Shown here: piece after piece, positions 28,601-43,600 of the stretch | How the letters are laid out: each line of letters starts with the position of its first letter | Numbering within the stretch: position 1 is the stretch's first letter | Assembly (NCBI GenBank): GCA_020055645.1 | Contig: CM034549.1 | Span: forward strand, 9,575,501-9,639,500 | Direction: 5' to 3' | From: Tomocerus qinae | Lineage: Eukaryota > Arthropoda > Collembola > Entomobryomorpha > Tomoceridae | DNA: 64,000 nucleotides | Translations under genes and position numbers: made by a program | The notes under the pieces: generated by a model | What the model was told of the DNA's origin: nothing | Databases searched by the model: none | Seen by the model: the letters and a program-made list of their open reading frames with translations, nothing else

Positions 28601-31600
28601 AGCAAGAAAAGGGAAGAATAGGGCACACTTAACTAATTGTGAGGCAGGACGAGAGTCGAAATGAGAGTTTTCCTCCCTCTGTCTTAGCTTGGACTTATAA
28701 AATAATTTTGTCATGTCTTATCTTTTAGACTGACGAGATGAGACGAGGCCTTTTACTTACTCAGCCTGGCCTGTCTGTCTCACAAAAGAATCTTTACATC
28801 TGCTTATATCATTCCCTAGACTTTGGCTACAGTCATTTCAAACGTGTACAAGTTGGAAAAGGCTAGGATCGTGCATTTCTCGAGGTGGAAGGTTTGTATG
28901 TCGTGGAAATGATGCCAGTGTATTTGCACTTGTGTAGAGATATACATAGATCCTAATGTAGTAATGTAATGTAACTTACTGCAGATTTTATTGTAGTAGT
29001 TTCTTTTCTCTGTGGAAAAATTGATTGTAATGCAGGAGGAAGGAGAGGCCAAGCTATCCAAAGCCTTCCAAAACTCAAAGGACTACGTTAAATTTTTCTA
29101 TGTACTCTCTACATTATCCTCACAGAAGGTCTGTATATACACATTATTTCAGTTCTACAGAATAATATACCTATGTACTATTGTTGTTGTACGTTGTATG
29201 TAGGAAGTGGATAATGATATGTATGTATGTATGTAGAGTAGACACAAGAACCTCCGTGAACAGATGAAACTTGCTTGGAAAAAATTCTATACAGTTACAC
29301 ATTTCTTTTCTTTAGATGTAGTTTTCCAAATTACAAAGAAGCAGCATTTTTGCATTTCTTCCTCTGATTTGGCACACTTAAATTAAAGAAATGAGTTTAG
29401 ACTCCTTTCTACTATACACACAGTACTAATATCAAATTGAATTCCTTTTGCAACTTGCTTTGCATACGAAATCCTACATGAATCATTTAATTACGTTCCT
29501 GGGGCCTCCGAACACAATTCCTATGCGCAATATTATACAATTTACTTTAATATCATACCCAACAATAATCCTCACGTAATGTAAATGGAAATCCTACTTT
29601 TTCAAAATTACACTACAATGAATTGCTAATAAGTTCAATAGGTGAACCGAAAAAGTATTGAACAAATTAACTACCACCATGTTGAACAGATTTAAGTATC
29701 CACATATCGGGGAAACGCAAGAAAGTTAATAAAACATAGCGAGATTGGGATTAGCTGATCATGCACATTAGATATACAGATTTTAATTTGTATTTATGTT
29801 TCCCACTTTCTAGAATGTTTGTCAGCCATTTAACCTACATTAGTATATACGAGGCATAAAAATTTATCGACTTATTTTTTGTATGCAGATTCCAGAAACA
29901 CCATAAAAATATAAATCTTATATTATGCTCATTAGTTCAGTCACTAATCTAACTAGGCAGGCAATATACGTTTGACGTATGGATGATACGCTTAAAATCT
30001 TGATCAGTCATTTTATCCATTTTTAAAATTCAATATTCGCGAAATCGACCAATTTTGACTCATGTCACTCTACTAGTTAACCTGAAATGTAATTTTTGGC
30101 TAAATTTTTCTACCTATTATGTTGCGTTTTGAGCTGTTTTTTCATTTCCCTTCGAATGGAATTCAAGATGTAAAAGAAAAGATTGTTCCTTGGGGTTACG
30201 TTTAGTCTTAATAGAGCAAGCTTAACTCATTTTGACGTGTGAATCTTAATGGTTGGATAATCTTACTTAACATTTTGTCATAACCGAGATAAAAAATGGG
30301 TAACTGTGCATGAAAAAGGTAAACAAATGCGACAAAGCAACCACCTCAACATCAAACTCAACGTAAAGACTGTCAGAGAGCTATTATATCATCATTCTAT
30401 AGTTTTTAACATGATTAAAGCAATGACAAGCACTTTTCAGTTGTGGCAATTGTTTTCTGCTGCTGCAGGTGCTAAAACTGTTCCATCCATTGCCTTCCCA
30501 CTGCATTTACAGAACACTGCATTAAATCACAATGACATCAAGAGCAAAGACCTGTGAATCTTGCTGTCCGCGTGCTTCCATGAAACATTGAATTAGACTA
30601 CCTATTTATTTTCTTCGTACATTAAAGTTTTCTTAAGTAGAATGTACTACACTCAGGTACGAATGAAGCATTTACTACTATATCTATTTTGTAGCAATAG
30701 AGAATTATACAAATACTACATCGAAACTTAGTTTCATAGACTTATGTCCTACAATAGTAGTCCTTATATGCAGATAGTATCTGAACTGCATGGTGACAAA
30801 GCACAAGCTGTGCAGAATTGTATACAATGTATTTGCAGTAATAATTTTGTTCTCTTCTGCTATATTCCGTTAAAGCCGAACGAAGAATTACACAGACATT
30901 GCACATCACACCCAGGATAATTTATTTGGTGATTTTGAATGAAACTTTCAACCTTTAGCTATAGTACTGGCAGTCAAGACTGTAGTCTTCCAACTAAAAC
31001 GTAATTGTAAGGATTTATTTGAATCTGTTTCTGCTTGGTTTCAGACCAGTCTCTTCAGTGTAACTCAATACTACAACAAAATAAACTCCTGAATAAAATC
31101 AAAATTCACTTCAATTGAGAAAATTAATTTATATGCATTTCCTGCATTTTTGAAAAATAAATCAAACTTGTCTTTAGAGTGTCTTTTTCTAAAAATGCCG
31201 AAAACTGATTTCATTAAACATAAGGAATTGAATAAAAAATCATGTTCTTATTAAGTGAAATGTCACCCGGTTCACATAATGAACTTCTAGGATGTGAAAC
31301 CAAATAATCAGTCTCAAAGTGTCAGTGCAAATAGGAAATTGCCGAAGTAGTTGAAGTTTAATCATATTAAAAACGCCCCAGTAAAAAGAAAATTAAGTTT
31401 CATTGAAAATGAGTCACGCAAGGAAGATAAGAAATCTCATTAGGACGATATTTTGTTCAATTCCTTGTGTAGTCCTAATATTAATTATCGTTTTCCTGTA
31501 CCTCACTCCAGATGAAGATATTGACGATAGTGATAGTGAAACTTATCATCAAAGCAGCACATCTAGTTCAACAACTATAATTGATATAGTAGATACTTCA

Positions 31601-34600
31601 CAATTAGAATTTATGCACCAAGAAGATCCTGCATTATGGAAGTATATTAGGACTCATCATATAGTGCCACCTTCGACAAAAGAATATAATCTAGTTGAAC
31701 CGACAAAAGATCATGGTCTTCCCACTCAAGACAGTCCCAGTGGTGGCCAGTATGTCATTGTCAAAAAAATTCTCAAGAATATGGTAATAAAAAATTAATT
31801 AGCATAATGTTTATGTAATAATAATAATATTACTACATTTGGATTTTCTGGAAATAGCCACACGGATTTTTCGTGGAAGCTGGGGCTTACAATGGAGAAC
31901 ATTTTTCAAATACGCTAACCCTAGAAAGAGAACTGAATTGGACTGGAATTCTTATTGAAGGAGATCCATTGATATTTCCATACTTAAAAAAGAAGCATAG
32001 AAAAGCGTGGCTCTCAGATGCCTGTTTATCTCCTTCTTCGAGGCCTCAACTGGCAAGTTTAAGTTTTAAAAATGTTCTTTCACAGGAACAAACGTTTCTC
32101 ATTTGTAAATGAAACTAAAACTTTATGCTCCGCCGTGAAAATTTGTTCCAGAATGTATAAATTGTAAAAATTAAAAAACCAGGGTATGAACGAGCATGTG
32201 ATTTCGATGTATTTATTTATTTTTTAGGTTGAATTCAATCATGCGATAAATTACGACATTGCAAGTAAGATAGGAAGCCCTACAAAGGTAGTTCCGAAAT
32301 GGACATCTTTTGAAGTGCAATGTTTTCCAATATATTCAATACTCGCAGCCATCAATGTCACAGTGGTTGACTATTTTAGTCTGGATGTCGAAGGAATTGA
32401 AATGAAAGTTTTGGAGTCAATACCATTTGACCGGGTATTTATTAAGGTTAGTTCTTCACATCTACCTTTGTCTCTAATTACTTAAACCCTCTCATTATGG
32501 ATATCTTGATTTTCTGAATTTGCAGGTCTTTTCAATAGAATTTCAATTGTTGCCAGAAGGTCCGAAAATTCTTAAAGGTTTTATGGAATCTAAAGGTTAT
32601 CAACTTGTTGGACAGACTCTCATTGACTTTATTTTTGCTCACGTCTCGGTTCTTGACAGTCATATGCTTAATGGTTACATTGGTCAGTAAACCTTTTTAA
32701 GCTACACACACGGTGATGAAAGTGATATAAAAATAGTTACATTGAGTAACAAATAAGTAATATCTCCATAATATATTTTACTTGTCTTACATTTGAAGTG
32801 GTCTGGTATTAAATTACCGATGTATTGTTTGCCCATGCTGTAGTAGTAATACGTAATGATTACATCTTCAAGAAGTGCTAAATAAAACATGCTTAGGCAG
32901 TACTGGATATAATGTTCAAAGGTACTTAATTCATTAGCTTTACATTATAATTTTAAAGTAACATAAGCCTTTAACCTTTACAAGCACTTGTTAGCATACA
33001 AATTAAATTGTGTGTACCTACTCTACGTAATACTATAATAAGTATGTATAAGCATATCAACGAATGTTGTGGCTATTATTTCAATGTAACTGTATGTAAC
33101 AGCATAGTCTGTAGACTATAACTATAGTTGGGCATTAGTACACAGAGAGGGTGTAATTTACAAGGGTGTAATATATGCAAGTACATAGTGCATGTAAATT
33201 AAAGCAAATTCTAGCCACCCACAAGGTGTAAAATGCAAAAGCAAATAAATTGAAATTCTTTGCTATGTTCGATAAGAGAATGTTTATGAGATCTCTAATT
33301 CTCCCACTGATCATTGAGAGTTCTTGAGAATACTAAGATTTCTACTACTAGACTAGACTCCATAATGAATTCTGTAGCCATACTATAAAAGATGTAAAAC
33401 GTGTGAGAAATAAATTCATTCCCTACCGGTGCAGTTTGCTTGCACTTCAATATTCTAAAGTTTGCTCCATCAAGTGACTTTTACAATCTCGCTGCACTAA
33501 TTATTAATTAAAAGTAACCTTGACTCGGCTGGGTAGACGACACTCCGGCTATGGAGTGTAGACATGATTAAAGGCAAGAACAAACTAATTTAACTTACAC
33601 TTTCGTAATATATGTACAGCTAGCTAACACTGTACCTAAAGTTTTCCCCTTCTTCTACATACCTCAGCATTTTTATTGCCTAAGAGTAGAAAAACGTACA
33701 CGTGAAAAAAAAAGACCGTAATTGATCTTGCACTAAAAAATTTAATCTCACGCAATAAAAGTATCATATTTCGATGCAGCAATTTACAGTTGCTTTTTGT
33801 GATCCGTCCTGCCTTAATTAATGGTAATGCCTTAATATATTCATAGTGATGATGTTAATCTTTCTAAATACATCCTGACATGTCAACAAAGATCATGCGA
33901 TGATCATGAGTCATAAAGTCGTAATTACATCATGTCCATGACATATGATGACATTAAATCCTTATTACTTAGCCATTCTTTGATATGAGTCACTATATGT
34001 ACAAATAATGAATATTGGTAGACGTAGTTAAAATTAGTAGATGAATTAATGAATGGGTTCACGAGAATGTAGAATAGTCATGCGAATTCCAAGTAGCGTA
34101 CGAGAATTCTCATTCAAAGGTAAGCCGTGGTAAACCTTGTAGCATCTGGATCGAATTATTGATAGAGCATTTAGTCTGAAATATAGGAATACTAAATAAA
34201 TAATGCATTGGGATGACCTTAGAGAGTCCCGTACAGGGTCATCTATATTTCTGTGTACATGCGCTATGGAAAGAAGTAATTTACATTGAATGAAGATGGT
34301 AAAGTGCATAACAATAGGTAGATGAGACGGTTTGGCTTTGTACCTTAGGCGTATATGTTAAGTACATCGTAAAACAGTATCTGTATACTGATAGAAGCAG
34401 ACATAGGGAGGACAATCATACACGTAGTACAAGAAGGTGTACATTTATTCATGACCGTGAAATACCCTTTACTCTCTGTGGTATACATAATGTCATAGCA
34501 GTATACTATTGTATTAGATGTACTAAGGAATCAATGTATAGAGCATGAAAAAAGTTGCACATTTGAGATAGCATTATAGCTGTGGTGTTATTTGTAGTAA

Positions 34601-37600
34601 CATCTATGGCTATAGTGGAAAGTAATTTCAGGATTGCATCCTCCTACATTCTAGAAAATCATATAGCTTTGCACGACTCTGTCATGTACCTAAAAAGAGT
34701 CTATAGGTTTAGACAGCAAGTGACTATGTGTAATACATAGTGAGAGTGGTCGGTCTTAGTCAGTAGAAACTTTGCCATTTTCTGTTCTGACTCATTCTAT
34801 TTAGGTAGTTAACTTGCAGACATTCTTCTCCTTCTGCATTTCATATAAGGTACATTAGTTTCTCTCCAGTTGGCCATCAGCAAGTAACGAAACACTCCTC
34901 AACTTGTCTTTCTTTTGAAAAATTCCAATTTGAGATTACCTAGTGTGACCCAAACTAGTATTATTTGTAACAATAATAAAAGCCATATTGCAAGAAATAT
35001 TCCATAATGGTTTTCGCCGTGTTGAAGGACTGCCCTTGCCCACTTTGTGCTAAGGTATCTATTTATTCCGTTTAAATCTATAGTTATCCTCTAAAATTTC
35101 ATATTTGGTAGGGAAAGTAGTATATGTAGTTCTTTCAAACCACTTGCCTAGCAATATTTTTTGTAAAATTGAAAATATGTATCCTTCTCTCTGCTTTACA
35201 TTTACGTAGCTACTGTCACGACTTGGTTGGCAATAAATTCTTCAGAACAGTAGTAGAAAACACCAGGACACACCAGAAGAGTTGGTAGACGAGAGTGAAA
35301 TGGAATCTAGTAGTATAACTCGGCACAAAAGAAAATTCTGTTTTAAATTGAAAGGGAAACTAGGAACTAGCCGGAGTTTTGGTCTGGCCCAGATGTAGTT
35401 CTACTTATTGCTCAAGTTTCTTTTACTGCAATTGAATCCTTATGTACACACAACACACATACATACATATTTATATATCAGGAGAGTAGGAGCGTAAACC
35501 GAAAGGAAATAATTCCAATTGGGTCGTAATAAACATCTGGAGCTCCACGTACTATTCTGATATTATACATTACTTGTATATTACATATAGTACACATATC
35601 TTTCAGTTCACTAGTCCAATAGTTTACATGTTACCTCTATCCATAATAGCAAAAGCAGGTTAAACCAAAGCATAAGGAAAATAAAAGACAGAAAACAAGC
35701 TCAAGTCAAAGTGATTTGTTTATTTTGCGAGCTGACGTCATCTGCATCCTCCTCACTATCTAACATTCTTACTCAATTCAAACATACTGCCTTTATTTCT
35801 TGCTTTGCATACCCTATCACTTTTAAATAACACACTCTTGCTAATCTCTATTTTACCCCATACTACACACACACGCTTACACTTCATAATATAACTCTCA
35901 ACCTTAAATACCCACCCGCAATATGTCAAATCCAGCAATACTTTGCAAAAGCAACCCATAACAAGACAATAATACTTGTACTACTATACCTATTTATATC
36001 TCATGTAGTGCGGTCTATTTTCCGAGGGAAGTGAACGTTATTTTTCAAAAGTTTAGCAATAAAATATCTGGACCACAATATCCCATACCACAAAACTAAC
36101 ATTATGGAATTTCCCCGGTTTTATTTCTAACTTTAAAACGGATTTATTCCCGTAACTGTGTTTCTAGTACACAAACTTCCTAATATCAACTATCTGTCAT
36201 TGTAGAAGGTAGTTTGATATCTAACTTTCCGATATTAAAGCACTGAGTATATTATTAAAACACAGTTTATTTCCCTACCTCTATGCAAATGGAGAGGAAA
36301 CGAGACAAATCTGACGTTGACATTAGCATAATGCTCGTTCACTTCCATTTTCTTCTGCTCCGCCATACATCTTCCCGAGAATAATAATCCTCAACTTGCA
36401 TTCCATTGCATTCTAGGTACTTCATGGAGAAACCAATATATAATGCAAACACAACATAAATTAAAGAGACTAGGTTTGTATACTGAGTTAACTTGTTTTT
36501 CTGCAGTATTAATACTACAAAAGAATACAAACAGGATATCTACATGATAACTAGCTACCAACAAAGGAAGTCATATTCATTGAATATTTCTTTACCACAC
36601 ACAAACACGACCGCACTGCTAGTAGGATTGTGATGTTTATTCTGTAGTACTAGAGCACTAGGTATTTATTTGCTTTATGCCTTAGGGAGACCAATCTGAG
36701 ATAAAGTACAAAAAAGCAGAGTAAAGCTAACCTTAATCTTAGAGAAAGAAGAAGAGTCAGACAAAACCAGAATCAGATATTGCAATTTTTTTGCCACTGG
36801 CATCCTCACACATTCAACTTTTCAACTCCAAAGCTTCCCTGCTTTTATCTTGGCTAACCATTTTCTCAAGCTATGGGAATGTACTTCTATGCGGTCTATA
36901 CTTAGGTAAGTGCAACTTTGCACTAAAGACAACAAGGCTCTATACTTCCAAACTTGCTTCGTTTATTTGCTTAACTTTGGCCACAATAAAGTATTCTATT
37001 GTTGTCTTCTCTCTCTACTAGTTCATTTTCATAATATTTTACTTGTCTACACTCTTCTTACATAACAGCAAAAAATATGGAGTAAACGTGCAAAGTTTAT
37101 TTAGTTTATACGAATGCACACCACACTTGAACTTGTTTCTTTTACCAAATGTACAGAATTGCAGTAATAATGCATGTTGATAGTGGTCTGACTTAAATAT
37201 GATTTTTAGTAAATTTTGACAGCTTGTCTTGGCTTAATTTATTGCTTTGGGTCACTCGGGCACATACTTCTTGCGATATTTTCTTGTTTTCTATGTATTC
37301 AATTATGTGGGTTGTGAATAAGAACATCCCTACTGTGAGACCGGTGGCTAACTTCGATGCTGAGAAGGATGCTACGGCCCTTAAGGAAGCCATGAGGGGA
37401 TGGGGTTGCGATAATGAGGATATTATCGCAGTTTTGTCCAAGAGATCGTCCAACCAACGAGAAAGCATCGAAGAGGCGTACAAAAATCTCTTCGGCAAAG
37501 ACTTACTCGAAGATCTTAAAGGCGAACTCGGTGGAAACTTCGAAAGACTCGTCGTGGCTTTGATGTTCCCTTGGCCCCAACTTGGGGCTAGGGCACTCAA

Positions 37601-40600
37601 GAAAGCCTGCAAGGGCGCCGGGACCAATGAGCAAACTCTCATCGACATTCTATGCACTGCCAACAATTGCCAAATTAAAAGCATTGCAGAAGCCTACAAA
37701 GAAAGTAAGACTAATCCCACAAAAACTGATTTAAAATCGAGTTATTTCAAAATTTCAAAGCTTTTATGCATGAATTGTTGAATATTTTTTGAAAGATATT
37801 GGTGAAAAGTCTGGCAATTTATTTTATGCACCAAAATATTTATGTATACGATATAAATAGATTGTTTTTTTACTTTTTTTCCTTTAGTGTTCGATGATGG
37901 ATTGGAAAATCTTATCGAAAGTGAACTTGGTGGAGATTTCCAAAACTTGATGGTAGCCATAGTACAAGGAGCACGGCATGAGGATGAGCAGCCTAACCCT
38001 GCCAAAGCTAAAGAGGACGCTCAGCGACTTCTCGAAGCCGGTATAGTGAAAGCAACTACACAAAATAACTAACTAAGCTAATGCAATGAGATAAATTCTA
38101 ATAATCTCATATCAACATAAGTAAGCACGATAAATTTCACTCCCAATAATGTCTGAATGCGCCCCCCAAATCAACCGTTCGGAAAACCCGACAATTTTTT
38201 CAATACAGCGTAATGTAATATTGATTTTAGAGAACTAACGAAAGGTTGATAAGTAAACAATATGACGCGTCACACCTGCTTTTACCCTTTTTGTCATTTT
38301 CTCGGGTATTACACACACGCACAGAATATATCGTGTCTAGCTGATTTGCTATAAGATAATCTTCGACAGAAAAGCCTTCGCATATTTGGTATGATTGAAG
38401 GATTGAAGATTTGGAATTTTGTTGGTGGTGTTGACAGGTGAGCTTAAGTGGGGGACAGATGAATCGTCCTTCACGGCTGTGTTGGTTCGAAACAGCTACG
38501 CCCAACTACGTGCCATCAGTGCAGCTTACCAAGAGATTGCAGATAAGACGCTGGAAGAGGTTGTCGACAGTGAACTGTCGGCAGAGATGCTCAATGCTGC
38601 CAAAACTATTCGTGAGTTCCTTTCTCTCTCCTACTACACTCCTCCGTTGCATTTACTGTCACATTTAGCAATACTTTATCATGACCTGTTTTACTAAAAC
38701 CGAAATACACAACCTAATACAATTTCGAGCATACCTCTAGAAAGTTTCATTATGATTGAAGAACAACTGTTTTATGTAAAAGCTATTACCTGTGTACGTT
38801 TTAATAAATGGTAAAATACATTTCCAGGAACAATGAACTTGAGTCGTCGAATATCAATTGAATTTCTATTTCACTTTTGTTCCTTTTTTCAATTCTTTTC
38901 TCCTTACCATTATATAATCATCAATCATAAATGTATATATGGAACCACAACAGGTGAGAAAATGCGTCCGTCAACATATTTATGTTGCATTAGTATGCAG
39001 TATGTCCCTTTACTTCCGAAATACTGGTTTAAACATAGAATTAGAAACAAACTAACACACATCTATGGGTTTAAATTCAACTTTTCATTTTAATATACTT
39101 AAACTAATTTGTATAATTTAATCCCGACTATATAGGAAATGTGCTACAGTTTGTTAAAACGTGTTATAAGTATAGATTAAATCATATTAAATATATATTC
39201 TGAATTATTTTGTATACAAAGCACATAACCAGAAAAATTTTTCCCTGAAATTGCAGTTGCCGTTGCAAACAGTAGTGATGGCTATTGGGCTAAACGGCTC
39301 CATGACTCTATGGCTGGATTGGGAACGGATGATAAAGCTCTGATTAATATCATCGTGGCTCGTTCAGAAATCGATTTGGGAAATATTAAAAAAGAATTTG
39401 AGAAACTCTACGAGAAATCTCTGGAGGTTTGGATTGAGGATGAGTGCTCGGGTGACTACAAGAAGATGCTCATTGCTCTCATCGCCGGCTAAGCTTTCCC
39501 TATCATTCTCAGTCAAATACTACCCAATGTGCAAAACGGTTTTCTGCTCTACTAATCCAAGTAGACCTATGAATCTACATACAGTGAAAAGGAAAAACCA
39601 TTCTCTATATAACTATAAGATTATTAGATAGAGATTACAACAATATACTTGCCTACCTATAAAATGAAACAGAAATCACCCGCGTAGTATATGGAGAAAT
39701 CCTCCTTTTAAATTAAATCTATAAGATGCTTTAAGTACTTATGTAATAGTACTCTAATACTTACTATATTATGTATACATCTCTACATTCTTTATTTGTA
39801 CCATTCTTTCATTAATTACATTCAAAATCTGTGAAACTTTTGTAGAAGTGTCTAGTTGTAGGTGTAGATCTCTATTATTCTTCCAAATTGTATTCAAGTT
39901 ATATTGTGTTAATAATTATGCACAAAACTTTAAGTATGGATAATGGGATATGACTATTGCTTATTCTACATACTTCAAACATGTGAATTATTATACTGTC
40001 CTAGTCTCCATCTTAATAAAAGCTTAAATGACAAAATATTAAAATTGCATTCTTTTACCATGAATTCAAAGAAACAATTTAACTGAAGCCACAAAATGTC
40101 AATTAATCTGAATTTTAATTTGAAAGTGTAAACCGAATGCTTAGACTGAGAATCGGACACGATAGTGTTACTAATTGCATATTTACTTTGAGTGAAAATG
40201 GGAAACCTGAACTTGAAACTAGAAAATCTGTGCATGTTGGAAGAACGATGTGTACGATGACTTGAAACAACATAACACTTCATTGAAAGGAATGATTGCA
40301 TTGAGCATAGCTTGGATATATATATATATAGGATATGAAAATGTCGTAAACTTGAACTGTAGTCGATTGCAGTAGGTATAGAGAGTTCTATTATGATTGC
40401 AATATTGTCTCCAAAGTTGGTTTTCTTTAATAGAATGTAAGTAGCTGCCATATTGTCGGAGTAATAAGAGAAAATGTGAGTAAGAAAAGTTATTTGTAAG
40501 TTGCTCTCGGTGAATTGAACTGACTAAAGCTAAAGTGATGGTCTTTGCAAGGAAAGTTGTTTGTACACTTGAGAAAACAATTTTGCTTTGTGCGAGTGCT

Positions 40601-43600
40601 GGTTGGCTGGGGTGTAGGGTTGAATGAATGAAGGAAGGAAAGGGGAAACGAAGGAATACTGAAATGCCGTGTCTTACCAAACCATCAAACTCCTCTCAGA
40701 TAACTATTGTTTGAGAAAATAGAAATTCTAAGCATGCAGTTGTGTACAACATTCTAAATAGTATAGAATGAGAGGAGCACAATCGTCCTCCCTCCCTATA
40801 TAACAGTAGTATCTACTATTTCTAAAGTATCTGTGATCTTTGAAAGAGGAAATTGCATCGCCCTACGCATTACTAGATACATTGCGTAGGATTGCATTGC
40901 AAGTGTAAACTTTATCGTTCTTTGCGTATGCACAAGCAAGAACAATTCTCAAGACGACACAAGATAGGATTACATTCAATTTCGCCTTTACTACTTACAT
41001 CACATTTAGATTATAAACGACTATCCTATCATCAAATACTCAACATGTATACCAAATAACAAAGTTTAATGTCTCGTCAACCAAGTGAAACTTTTTTGAT
41101 CTACGAATCCAACATAAGCTTTATATACAAGTGCTTAAAAATGAGACGCAATAGCAGAATACAGGAAACACTGAACACAAAGGGTTCAATTCAATTGTTT
41201 CTATTTCCGGTTTCTTCCTTTTTTACAATCTCAATCCCAATTCACTTTTCCTTTACATTCAAACAGACAAACAACCATTGCTACATATATAGAAATGCTG
41301 TAGTGGTTTTAACACAAAAAGCGCAAAGCAATAGGAAATACAAGTAATTCAGTTTTCTCCTTCGCAGATTACACTTTGCCATGTGGTTTTCGTTTTCTAT
41401 ATATTATTATTAAATTGCATAACCTGCAACTGCACTCGCTTGGTTAAATTCAGTAAATTTCGTTACATTTGGTTCAATAGATTGAATTTCCGAGTTTTAA
41501 TGAAATTTAACAGGCAGAATCGTAGAAGAGTAGCTATAAATACCGAAATATGATTGTATTTGAATATCATTACCTACCGTAAGTCCAATTTTGACAATTC
41601 TTAGCGATAAAATAAGTTGCAGTGCAGTAGTGCACATAGTTTCTTGTGCTACGCCCCAGTTGCATTTGTTTGAGAATGAGTTTAAGTAAGGAAAGTAAGT
41701 CAAAGAGAAATATTTTCCATTAAATCAGACTGTAATGAATTTCATGCACGATAAAAGATCAATTAAAGTATATGCTAGTAGGAAGTGCATAGTGGCCTAA
41801 TAATATTAGTTTGAAAGAAAATGATGCGATACTTGAAATAACTTGGCCCGACAGTTTTTCATAGAAATGTTTGTGATGGGAGTTCAAGCTGGTATGTGAT
41901 GGAAGTAGCATAAGTTGAATATAGTATGTATGTGCCTTAGATAATAAGCTGGCCTGGTTTCGTAGAAATGAAACGTTTGATTCTGTGAAGAAAGTTATAA
42001 GTAACGAAATAAACCTAACGACAGGGTAAAGTAGATGAACTGTGACAGAATACTTTTAGGAAAGTTGAGAGAAGTGAAAGCGAAGGAAACCACTTGAAAA
42101 AGTCCAAGTCTTCCCTTCTCTTCTCCTGTCCTGTCGAAATAAGTAAGTCGAGTCAATGGGATTGCTTTCCCGTTGGTCCAGCGAAACAACTAGAGTAAGT
42201 ATCCGAATCTGGATTTCCGATAGCATGTCATGCCACAAACAGCTGGCCCCTCTTACACTTTATTTCATGCACTCAACACGGTTTACTTTTACTTCTCTCT
42301 CCACAAAGCAAAGAGTATGTACATAGCACTAGCACGTACTGGTTCAGTTCAATCACAACACACACACACTTACACAACACACGTACTCTATCTCCACTGC
42401 TACTAGTAGGTGGGCCTTTAGAACTTGTACCTGGAAAGTATAAACTATATAGTACCTATACTACACTTTTTTGGTACATGCCACAACCAAGGAAAAGCAA
42501 CCTTAAAGATCTTCAAGAAGAGAGCTAACCCAAACAAAATAGTAAAAGCAAACTATGAAACCGCAACATTATTACTACCAGTTTCAACAGGGAGCAAGAG
42601 AAAACGAAATAACGTTCGTTACACAACCACGGAGAACTTGTACACATTTCCTACTCGGGGGTAGTGAAATTTCCTAGAAATGCATAGACAGATTTTTTAT
42701 ACATTTTTGTTTTTCTCGCCTGCCATGTACGAAATCCCCGCAAACATGCATCTGCGAAATAAATGCTCTAGAATTCTATTGAAGGAGGTGCATAATAGTA
42801 TGATCTGTGATGTATGTATTGTAACCTTTATAGTCTTAGTGCTTATTGATATAATTTAATTACGTAATAATATTATTTACCTAGACCCGATAGCACCAGA
42901 TGTTCAGTGTTTTCGTAAACTACTGAAATAAAAGTCTATTATTTGAACAAAATTCTGTATAATTGTATAGTTGTACTAGCTTAGCTTAACATGTATTATG
43001 AGTTGTAGTATAGAATGTACATTAGCATATGAATATTCTGTAAAGATGTCAAGGTATTTTTAATGTACTAACCCTCAACGCTACTCGCAAAATCTAAACC
43101 AAACTCAACCTGTTTTTCATCTTTTCCGTGTGGATTGAAGCAAAGTAATTTGTGTCAAAGTGCAAAGGAAGACGAAGGGAAAGGCAAAGAAAGAAAGTAC
43201 TTGCAGTTGAAGGAGAAATACTCATACCCAACGAGAATATCTAATACAAACTAAACAACTACCTATACTAATACGACAGATACTGTACTGCATGCCACAT
43301 TTATTTGTAATGAAATGTAACTTTTTCAACATCACAGTAAACAGAGGAAGCTACAGACAAATCGATTTATTTAGAATTGACTCTGCGAATTCCAATGAGG
43401 AACCATCAATTCTTTGGTACTAACCTACAAATATTCCTACAACTACATTACTAACCTTTTATGTGCTATTTCTTTACCATTCCATTATTGCAAGTTTCAA
43501 ATTACAAATACAATTACTCCATTAGATGTACAGATGTAATTGTTGAAGTGTCATTCAATTAAACTATAACTAGAAGAATAAAAAAAGTTGGGGTATAAAA

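Noticed and set aside
37193-37684. 163-codon minus-strand ORF
   Set aside because: It is the antisense shadow of annexin exon 1.
39975-40680. Two overlapping minus-strand ORFs of 158 and 153 codons in different frames
   Set aside because: The composition is Ser/Phe/Ile-rich without domains, and the two frames overlap. The stretch is simply low in stop codons on that strand, just past the annexin 3' UTR.
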